NCBI GenBank assembly: GCA_964532225.1
Contig: CAZHHM010000007.1
Span: forward strand, 1 to 64,000
Direction of reading: 5' to 3'
Source of the DNA: CAZHHM01 sp964532225
Lineage (GTDB): Bacteria > Margulisbacteria > WOR-1 > JAKLHX01
DNA: 64,000 nucleotides
The translations under genes were made by a program, and so were the position numbers. Below are positions 58,738 to 64,000 of this stretch, one piece after another (position 1 is the first letter of the stretch; every line of letters starts with the position of its first letter). The notes below the pieces were generated by a model. It was not told where the DNA came from, searched no databases, and saw only the letters and a list, made by a program, of their open reading frames with translations.

Positions 58738-58818
58738 TTAGTCCCGTCCGGAAGCCCCCCACCAGGACAAGACCGCCATTGATACGGCAGCAACCAGCAG
58801 CCACCATAACCAGCCCAT
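58738..58818 (-). CDS. Predicted 26-residue membrane micropeptide
   Basis: A short frame encodes MGWLWWLLVAAVSMAVLSWW plus GASGRD: one Trp-rich membrane helix. GGAGG lies 6 bases before the ATG, good evidence for translation. It sits alone, antisense to nothing, between two rightward genes. Small single-helix proteins of this kind often modulate membrane complexes; no family recognised. Confidence 0.45.
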   Translation of the reverse strand: MGWLWWLLVAAVSMAVLSWWGASGRD

Positions 58819-58838
58819 AGATAGCCTCCAATGAGAGT

Positions 58839-58844
58839 ATAATT
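58839..58844 (+). promoter_or_regulatory. -10 box of the 58850 gene
   Basis: TATAAT five bases before the ATG at 58850; no Shine-Dalgarno. Leaderless start predicted. Confidence 0.5.
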
Positions 58845-58849
58845 GAACT

Positions 58850-59425
58850 ATGTTCTATTTTGACATACCTTCAGGGACAAAACAGTCGGGATCGTTCCTT
58901 GTGCCTTCTTCCTGGCAGGACCAGATGAAAAGGCCCAGGGGCGTTGACATCAAGAACGAGGTTTATTTTCTTAATGACGCCACGCCTTCCAAGAGCGTGA
59001 TCCTGCTTTCTTCCGAGAGGGTCATCCCGCTGAAAGAACTTTCATTTTTCCTGATATGGAGATATCAGAAGACCTATACCAGAGAACTGTTCGAATCGCT
59101 TTACGGAAAGATGTTCGGCGCGGTGCAGGAATATTTGGATAACAAAAGGTCAAATCTTAACGGGATAAACGGAATGATCCAGGGGATACCGTTCGGCGAT
59201 AAGACCTATAAGTTCAAGCAGTCTTTCTACGTTCATCAGGCCGTTCCTCTGCAGTTTCAGGGAGCTAACTTTGCCGTGGGGCTTTCCGTAGACAGGGTCT
59301 GCAATCCGGCAGGAATGGAAGTCAAGGCGCCTGCGGAGATCTCTAACGCTTACAAAGAACTGAAGACCATACTCGGTCAGGAGCTTGATTATATGGGCAG
59401 GAACCCGGCGCTGCAGCAGAAGTAG
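58850..59425 (+). CDS. Hypothetical soluble protein
   Basis: 191 residues, no signal peptide or membrane helix. A mixed alpha/beta protein with an aromatic-rich centre (ELSFFLIWRYQKTYTRELFE) and a closing helix (AYKELKTILGQELDYMG). No family recognised. Its last codons (NPALQQK) lie at the start of a repeat that is copied twice downstream, so the repeat either duplicated the gene end or supplied it. Confidence 0.6.
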   Translation: MFYFDIPSGTKQSGSFLVPSSWQDQMKRPRGVDIKNEVYFLNDATPSKSVILLSSERVIPLKELSFFLIWRYQKTYTRELFESLYGKMFGAVQEYLDNKRSNLNGINGMIQGIPFGDKTYKFKQSFYVHQAVPLQFQGANFAVGLSVDRVCNPAGMEVKAPAEISNAYKELKTILGQELDYMGRNPALQQK

Positions 59426-59546
59426 GGAAGAGAAGAAGTTTGTTAGTTGGTCAGGTCGGCATCATATAGCAAGTATTATCAAGCTATCTAACTAACTAAC
59501 AAACTAACCAACTAACAGACTTTCCAACTAACCAACTTTCCTGCTT
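59408..59546. repeat. Dispersed repeat, copy A
   Basis: Begins in the 58850 gene end (CGCTGCAGCAGAAGTAGGGA), continues AGAGAAGAAGTTTGTTAGTT and ends in a run of AACTAAC words complementary to its left part, so it can fold back on itself. Two more copies lie at 59865 and 60882. Confidence 0.75.
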
Positions 59547-59561
59547 TAAACGAACCCAAAT

Positions 59562-59801
59562 TTACCTGTTGCCATTGCCTTTCTCTAAGGTGCCAAAATG
59601 GTACCTTAGAGCTTCGTATTCGGTCTTTGTGAGAGAGAACATGAAATCGGCAGGGAATCGCTCTGAATTCCTGTTCACCGCCCTTTTTAGCTGTTTGGTG
59701 CCTATCCCGTAAAGGATGGCAAGATCGGCGTCCAGCATAACCTTTTGGCCGCGGATATACAGTATCTTTTCTTCTATAAAATGAGCGGTCAGTTTGTGCA
59801 T
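59562..59801 (-). CDS. Truncated ORF6N-domain protein
   Basis: 79 residues: ILYIRGQKVMLDADLAILYG, KQLKRAVNRNSERFPADFMF is the opening of ORF6N (KilA-N-associated) DNA-binding proteins, which are usually about 160-190 residues. It ends soon after the expected L-R-x-x-x-T-L with a stop, losing the C-terminal half. ORF6N genes are phage- and mobile-element-associated; this copy lies between two repeat units and is probably a remnant. Confidence 0.75.
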   Translation of the reverse strand: MHKLTAHFIEEKILYIRGQKVMLDADLAILYGIGTKQLKRAVNRNSERFPADFMFSLTKTEYEALRYHFGTLEKGNGNR

Positions 59802-59864
59802 GCCGGCAAGGGAGCAATTTTCATGCCGTTATTAAGAGGCAGGTAGCCAGCCGGTGACAGGAAT

Positions 59865-59922
59865 CCGGCGCTGCAGCAAAAGTAGGGAAGAGAAGAAGTT
59901 TGTTAGTCGGTCAGGTCGACAT
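59865..59922. repeat. Dispersed repeat, copy B (left part only)
   Basis: CGGCGCTGCAGCAAAAGTAG then GGAAGAGAAGAAGTTTGTTA and GTCGGTCAGGTCG: the left 58 bases of copy A with a few differences; the AACTAAC half is absent. Confidence 0.75.
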
Positions 59923-59981
59923 CTAACTTCAAAACATCCGATATTTTCTTGTTTCGTTTATAAGACAACGTTGATATCCAG

Positions 59982-60009
59982 TGAAATCCCGTTTGAAACC
60001 ATCGATATA
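59982..60009 (+). promoter_or_regulatory. Sigma-28-type promoter of the 60024 gene
   Basis: TGAAATCC (59982-59989), 11 bases, ATCGATATA (60001-60009). The CGAT core is one base closer to the -35 than in the other members. The ATG follows 14 bases after the box. Confidence 0.62.
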
Positions 60010-60023
60010 TACTTGAGGTCAAC

Positions 60024-60821
60024 ATGGGTACGGTAAAGAGCTACTGGAGAAGCAGCATGCCTGTCCCGAAGGTGGACAGGAATATTTCGGATAAAATGCA
60101 TTCCTTAAGGCGTTTGTATTCAATTTCAGACCGAATAAATCGGATGAACCCCGGTAAGATATCACAGATGCAGTACAGAAGCTTTAATGAAGAAGATCCG
60201 CAAGGCTATTGGCATGCGTGGGAATATTATGTTCTGGCTTTTCTGCGAGGATGCATATTCCATGGTTATTGGAAAGAATGGGATTGGGATCAGCGAAGGT
60301 CGTACAGGACCAGACATGAGCCGGCGAGCCTAACTTTTGAGTTCAGTCCAAAGCTCGATAACATGATCTTTTATGAGCACTTTGATGATAATGCTTCGGA
60401 ATGGGTGTATACAATACCGGATGCTTTACGTCTGGATAAAGGCCTTCTTACACGAGTTATTATTAATAAAGGAACGGACAGGTCTGCTCTTGCGGGGTTG
60501 CTGAAGGCCTGTGGTCATGATGTCGGGATCGATAGTTACATGGAGGCTTCAGACAGTGAGGGATATTTGCTTGCGGACCATTATTACCATAAATTGAAAA
60601 GTGGAATAGAAGCCTTAGTCCCTGTTCTTAATGACAACCATCTTATTTGTGCCAATCAAAGGAAAAGGGGAGATGAACTGCTTTCAGACTTATCTTTGAT
60701 CTTCTATAAAATGAGCTATTCAAATCTGCCTTCAACGGAAAAGCAGGTCATCGACTTCTACCGAAGAATGGTTTTATTCTCCAATAATGAAGATTTCGAG
60801 GCGATCATTTCACACGAATAA
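60024..60821 (+). CDS. Hypothetical protein of the sigma-28 set
   Basis: 265 residues. Basic N-terminus without signal peptide (MGTVKSYWRSSMPVPKVDR), similar in character to the 50368 product. The body has aromatic-rich segments (DPQGYWHAWEYYVLAF, GYWKEWDWDQRRSY) and looks like a compact soluble domain. No family recognised. It is bracketed by repeat copies B and C, as if carried in as a cassette. Confidence 0.6.
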   Translation: MGTVKSYWRSSMPVPKVDRNISDKMHSLRRLYSISDRINRMNPGKISQMQYRSFNEEDPQGYWHAWEYYVLAFLRGCIFHGYWKEWDWDQRRSYRTRHEPASLTFEFSPKLDNMIFYEHFDDNASEWVYTIPDALRLDKGLLTRVIINKGTDRSALAGLLKACGHDVGIDSYMEASDSEGYLLADHYYHKLKSGIEALVPVLNDNHLICANQRKRGDELLSDLSLIFYKMSYSNLPSTEKQVIDFYRRMVLFSNNEDFEAIISHE

Positions 60822-60881
60822 GAAGCTAAACTCAACAAAAAGCAGGTGGCCAGTAGCCAGGGTGCCTGTGGCCGAACTCCT

Positions 60882-61016
60882 CGCTGCAGCAGAAGTAGGG
60901 AAGAGAAGAAGTTTGTTAGTCGGTCAGGTCGGCATCATATAGAAAGTATTATCAAGCTATCTAACTAACAAACTAACCAACTAACAGACTTTCCAACTAA
61001 CCAACTTCCCTGCTTC
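60882..61016. repeat. Dispersed repeat, copy C
   Basis: Nearly full copy of 59408-59546, including the left part and the AACTAAC fold-back half, ending at the stop of the 61017 gene. Identity with copy A is high, indicating recent duplication. Confidence 0.75.
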
Positions 61017-62126
61017 CTATATCCCCTTCAGGAACTCGTTCTCATACCTGACATTAAGCCTTTTACGGCCTTTTGTCAGCTCTTTCCCTGCGATATACCC
61101 GTAAAGCAGAGGCATCGCGACGCTGGGTTCGACCCAGGCCATCGCGGTATTCGCCATCTTGTCAACTTTTCCCCATGAGCGGGCCTCGGAAAGGGTTGAA
61201 GAGGATAGACCTCCGTCCTGAGTTACGGCAGTTGTGACCTGTATCGCGTAATCATGGCCTCTTTCTTTTCCGTAGATATAGCTCATGACAATAGAGTCGT
61301 TGATGTAGTTCTTCGGCACGCCGCCTGCAACATATATAGCTGCTGTGGCAGGTGACTTCACGACCAGCTGTACTATCTCATGATTGTCGCGGATAGAATC
61401 GATCGCTATTCCCTTTTTTCCTTCTTTAAGACACCTTACCCTATGCTCCGTAAGCCCGATACCTATAGAGGAGTCGTTCAGAGCAGGGATGAAGATCGGG
61501 ACGCCATGCTTCCTGCACTGGTAAACGATGGACTCTTCATCTTTTACATGCTTTGCGATCTCATCGATATATGCCCTGCTGGAATAGTTTCCCGGGACCA
61601 TCTTGTCGGCAATAAGCCCGCATATCCTGTCGGTCTCCCAGACCTTCATTTCGTCGATGTATGTGTCGTATATCCTGTCAATACGAAGATCGTGAAGGAT
61701 AGGGTCATCAGATTCCGGCGTCCCTTTGTAATGCTTGCTGCCGAAGGCCTGGTAAAGGTCCTGGTATATGACGGCTCCGGTAGAAACTATCACATCTACA
61801 GCCCCGGAGACAACCATGTCGCGGATCACTTTTCGTAGTCCTGCCGCGATAAGAGGGCCTGCAAGCCCCATAAATACTGTCGGCCTCTTTTTGTCCTTGT
61901 ACATGTTCTTAAGGACCTGAGCACATTGACCTATATTCCTGGCCTGAATGGACATATCAGCCATCGCTTCCACCAGGTCTGCTACTTTAGTGTTCTTGTC
62001 CAGCTTGACCGCTTTTACTTGAGAACCGAGTATCTTCTTCTTGAATTTCTCGTCCTTTTTCGAAAGCTTAAGATAATCGAATGACCCGTAAAGCGCGTTC
62101 TGGAGCATTTTCTTGTTCTTCTTCAA
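61017..62126 (-). CDS. Deoxyhypusine synthase-family protein
   Basis: 369 residues from TTG 62126, chosen for the AAGGAGA just upstream; the frame runs further to 62168 without a good site, and ATG 62108 is an alternative. DHS-family features: NAD-binding VFMGLAGPLIAAGLRKVIRD, STGAVIYQDLYQAFG, and SEARSWGKVDK with the Lys expected to form the enzyme-imine intermediate. Bacteria lack eIF5A; bacterial relatives make homospermidine or related polyamines, which is the likely role. Confidence 0.88.
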   Translation of the reverse strand: MKKNKKMLQNALYGSFDYLKLSKKDEKFKKKILGSQVKAVKLDKNTKVADLVEAMADMSIQARNIGQCAQVLKNMYKDKKRPTVFMGLAGPLIAAGLRKVIRDMVVSGAVDVIVSTGAVIYQDLYQAFGSKHYKGTPESDDPILHDLRIDRIYDTYIDEMKVWETDRICGLIADKMVPGNYSSRAYIDEIAKHVKDEESIVYQCRKHGVPIFIPALNDSSIGIGLTEHRVRCLKEGKKGIAIDSIRDNHEIVQLVVKSPATAAIYVAGGVPKNYINDSIVMSYIYGKERGHDYAIQVTTAVTQDGGLSSSTLSEARSWGKVDKMANTAMAWVEPSVAMPLLYGYIAGKELTKGRKRLNVRYENEFLKGI

Positions 62127-62224
62127 TTGTTTCTCCTTAGAAAAATGGTTATTTATCCAAAATATCACACAAAAAATCCTTATTCAAGGTAAAATGCTGT
62201 CACCCCTTTTGTCACTTCGTGACA

Positions 62225-62247
62225 TTTTCCCCTTGGTAAGGGGAAAA
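62225..62247. repeat. Palindrome left of the DUF559 gene
   Basis: TTTTCCCCTT-GGT-AAGGGGAAAA, preceded by CACCCCTTTTGTCACTTCGT. It is an inverted relative of the repeats at 62645-62720. Confidence 0.7.
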
Positions 62248-62254
62248 GAAGAAG

Positions 62255-62617
62255 TCAGTCTTTGTGAATTTCATTTTCTATGCTGCTGATTACTGAGGCT
62301 GGGTCAGAGATCACGTCTTCGTTGCGAAATCTCAGGAATTTGATATTCAATTGCTCTAATAAACTCTGACGGGCATTGTCATAATCTGTCTGTTTTTTTG
62401 ACAAATGGCATGGGCCGTCAATTTCAACTGCCAGCTTTAATCTCGGGCAAAAAAAATCAATGACAAAACCTTTAATGCTGTATTGTCTGCGAAATCTTGC
62501 GCCTTTGATGCTGTTATTCTTCAGAAAACCCCAGGCTATCGTTTCAGCTGCAGTCATGTTCTTTCTCAGCGCCCTACGCTTTTGTTTGTCTTTAGATCTA
62601 TTAAAAAGCTTTGTCAT
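62255..62617 (-). CDS. DUF559 endonuclease-like protein
   Basis: 120 residues. The Vsr-like fold signature is present: RKNMTAAETIAWGFLKNNSI, FRRQYSIKGFVIDFFCPRLK, LAVEIDGPCH. DUF559 proteins are related to very-short-patch-repair endonucleases, but activity is not established for most. Flanked on both sides by CCCCTTGGTAAGGGG-type inverted repeats, which suggests movement as a unit. Confidence 0.85.
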   Translation of the reverse strand: MTKLFNRSKDKQKRRALRKNMTAAETIAWGFLKNNSIKGARFRRQYSIKGFVIDFFCPRLKLAVEIDGPCHLSKKQTDYDNARQSLLEQLNIKFLRFRNEDVISDPASVISSIENEIHKD

Positions 62618-62644
62618 CGACTAAACATTATACACATAAATATT

Positions 62645-62720
62645 CTCCCCCTTACCAAGGGGGAGACAAAGAGGGGGTGGAATGCTTTACCAAGGGGGAG
62701 AAACAGAGGGTGCGAAATGT
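62645..62720. repeat. Palindromic repeats right of the DUF559 gene
   Basis: CTCCCCCTT-ACC-AAGGGGGAG (62645-62665), then GACAAAGAGGGGGTGGAATG and a degenerate second unit TTTACCAAGGGGGAGAAACA. These are inverted relative to the left copy. Confidence 0.7.
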
Positions 62721-62755
62721 CTTGCCAGATTGGAGATAAAGAGGGCTGAAATGTC

Positions 62756-62761
62756 TATAAT
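62756..62761 (+). promoter_or_regulatory. -10 box of maf
   Basis: TATAAT six bases before the ATG at 62768; no Shine-Dalgarno, so a leaderless mRNA is predicted. Confidence 0.5.
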
Positions 62762-62767
62762 GTAGAT

Positions 62768-63343
62768 ATGGTAAAAATATGTCTTGCATCAGCTTCACCG
62801 CGAAGGCGCGGACTTATCGGCAGGATACTTCCAGGAAAGGTCGAATTCATCAGTCCCGATGCGGACGAACTTCACACTAAAGAGCATTCTCCGGAAAAAC
62901 TGGCGATCCTGAACTCTTTCTTGAAAATGAAGGCTGCAAGAAGAGCAGTTAAGAGCGGACTCATAATTGCCGCAGACACCGTGGTGTTTGAAAACAACCA
63001 TCCTTTAGGGAAACCGGTCACGGTAAAGAGAGCCGCCTCGATGCTGAGAAAAATAAGCGGGAAAGAGATCGAAGTTGTATCGGGTGTCTGTGTCGATATG
63101 GCGGGCAGAACGATCTGCGGAGTTGAAACGACAGAGGTCAAGATCAGATCTCTTACAAATAGAGAGATTTCAGATTATGTGAGCACAGGCGAACCGCTGG
63201 ACAAAGCCGGTGCTTTTGCCATACAGGGCAAGGGCTCTTCTATCGTTGAATGGATAGAAGGCGATTATTTCAATGTGGTCGGGATGCCTCTGGATGTGCT
63301 TTCATCGATACTTAAGAAGTTCGGAGTAAAGACCCGTGCATAA
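62768..63343 (+). CDS. maf: Maf-family nucleotide pyrophosphatase
   Basis: 191 residues. ASASPRRRGLI near the start, LIIAADTVVFENNHPLGKP, and GAFAIQGKGSSIVEWIEGDY with the closing NVVGMPL. It hydrolyses non-canonical or modified NTPs to NMP and pyrophosphate and is linked to septum control. It overlaps the next gene by 8 bases. Confidence 0.93.
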   Translation: MVKICLASASPRRRGLIGRILPGKVEFISPDADELHTKEHSPEKLAILNSFLKMKAARRAVKSGLIIAADTVVFENNHPLGKPVTVKRAASMLRKISGKEIEVVSGVCVDMAGRTICGVETTEVKIRSLTNREISDYVSTGEPLDKAGAFAIQGKGSSIVEWIEGDYFNVVGMPLDVLSSILKKFGVKTRA

Positions 63344-64000
63344 GGCTGCTGACGTTATTGTCATAGGGGCAGGGCCTGCGGGGATGACCGCGGCGATCAG
63401 AGCTGCTGAGAGGGGAAAAAAGGTCCTCATACTTGAAAAGATGGACTCTCCCGGAAAGAAGCTCCTTCTTTGCGGGAATAAGCGCTGCAATGTCACCAAT
63501 GCCGAGAAAGACCCGCATCTTTTTGTTTCTAACTATATGCAGAACCCGAAGTTCATGCTTTCGATGCTCCACAATTACTCAAATGCCGCTGTAATGGATT
63601 TTTTTGAAACAATGGGCGTTAAGCTCAAGGTCGAACCGGAGCAGAAAGTATTCCCAAAGAGCAATAAAGCAGAAGATGTTCTAAATGCGCTTTTGAAAAG
63701 ATTAAAGGAACTTAATGTCAAGATCATATACTTATCGAGAGTTGAGGGTTTGAAAGTTGGAAAGTTGGAAGGTTCGAAAGTGGGAAAGATCGAAGGGGTT
63801 GTGGCGGACGGGAAAGAGTATTTATGCAATTCTGTTATCGTCGCGACGGGCGGTAAGACAAAACAAAGGACAGGGTCGAGCGGGGACGGGTATGTTCTTG
63901 CGGAGTCGGTTGGGCATAAGATCATAGAACCCAGAAAATCACTTTATCCGTTCGAAGTCCTGGACAAGGACATATGCAGGAGGCTGGAGGGGATAACGGT
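63336..64000 (+). CDS. BaiN/HI0933-like flavoprotein, cut by the window end
   Basis: At least 221 residues, 3' end outside the window; GTG start inside the maf stop. N-terminal FAD motif DVIVIGAGPAGMTAAIRA, GKKLLLCGNKRCNVTN and VIVATGGKTKQRTGSSGDGY are diagnostic of this NAD(P)/FAD oxidoreductase family of uncertain substrate. Two 24-base repeats (63747-63794) add GLKVGKLE and GSKVGKIE in frame in a variable surface region, like the repeat insertions in leuA and ispE. Confidence 0.9.
   Translation, partial: MHKAADVIVIGAGPAGMTAAIRAAERGKKVLILEKMDSPGKKLLLCGNKRCNVTNAEKDPHLFVSNYMQNPKFMLSMLHNYSNAAVMDFFETMGVKLKVEPEQKVFPKSNKAEDVLNALLKRLKELNVKIIYLSRVEGLKVGKLEGSKVGKIEGVVADGKEYLCNSVIVATGGKTKQRTGSSGDGYVLAESVGHKIIEPRKSLYPFEVLDKDICRRLEGIT
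63747..63794 (+). repeat. Two 24-bp in-frame tandem repeats
   Basis: GGTTTGAAAGTTGGAAAGTT followed by GGAA, then a second unit with four changes. Unit length is eight codons. Confidence 0.8.

Overview
The window looks like a scaffold from an uncultivated, flagellated, free-living bacterium. One run of 100 N marks a scaffold join, and most coding sequence is of moderate GC with a few AT-rich islands. The gene set (flagellar export, AccAD, MurF, IspE, LarBC, a pyrophosphate-type phosphofructokinase, short dispersed repeats, proteins with T9SS/FlgD-like C-terminal Ig domains) fits candidate phyla such as Margulisbacteria/WOR-1 or Omnitrophota. No marker here fixes the phylum, so this placement is inference.

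Layout. 1-2.9 kb: AT-rich edge with a small membrane protein, three copies of an operator-like dyad, a decayed duplicate of the ABC-F gene start, and the ABC-F gene. 2.9-6.4 kb: a COG2509-type flavoprotein, a lipoprotein and a run of four tiny secreted proteins with a common C-terminal anchor. 6.4-11.3 kb: an arsenic operon (arsR, permease, arsC, acr3, arsM, AhpD-like protein) ending in a short pyruvate kinase. 11.3-14 kb: a methyltransferase, a DUF4389 protein, tRNA-Gly and a palindromic element. 14-24.3 kb: a leftward flagellar operon fliK-flgD-flgE/G-fliM-N-O-P-Q-R-flhB-flhA, two small genes, then a FliA-type sigma factor. 24.4-31.4 kb: repeats, tRNA-Leu, murF, rho, an EF-hand/HExxH protein, a leucine attenuator and leuA (interrupted by a 48-bp minisatellite and the N gap), and a methyltransferase. 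31.4-34.8 kb: AT-rich island with two ComEC-type metallo-beta-lactamase-fold proteins, two membrane proteins and a fragment of a restriction-modification enzyme. 34.9-49.8 kb: housekeeping genes (two tRNA-Leu, accAD, rpsT, phosphate uptake, ispE, PFP, clpB/hsp20/hspR, rnpB, RNase HI, larBC). 49.8-64 kb: large proteins of unknown function (one PD-(D/E)XK-like, one DUF4116/clan-CD-protease-like), rarA, a lipid kinase, repeat-rich DNA, a deoxyhypusine-synthase-like enzyme, maf and a truncated BaiN-like flavoprotein.

Two regulatory themes emerge from reading the intergenic DNA. (1) Seven genes scattered over 48 kb carry an upstream box of the form TGAAATYY-N11-NNNCGATAW (one with a one-base shorter spacing), closely matching FliA/sigma-28 promoters. 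All encode proteins without Sec signals and most are of unknown function; several look like effector or toxin enzymes. Together with the flagellar type III export genes and fliA this suggests a sigma-28 regulon of possible export substrates. (2) About ten genes have a TATAAT-like -10 box only 5-10 nt before the start codon and no Shine-Dalgarno sequence, implying frequent leaderless transcripts. Short repeats have also invaded coding sequence in frame (leuA, ispE, the BaiN-like gene) and duplicated tRNA 3' ends.
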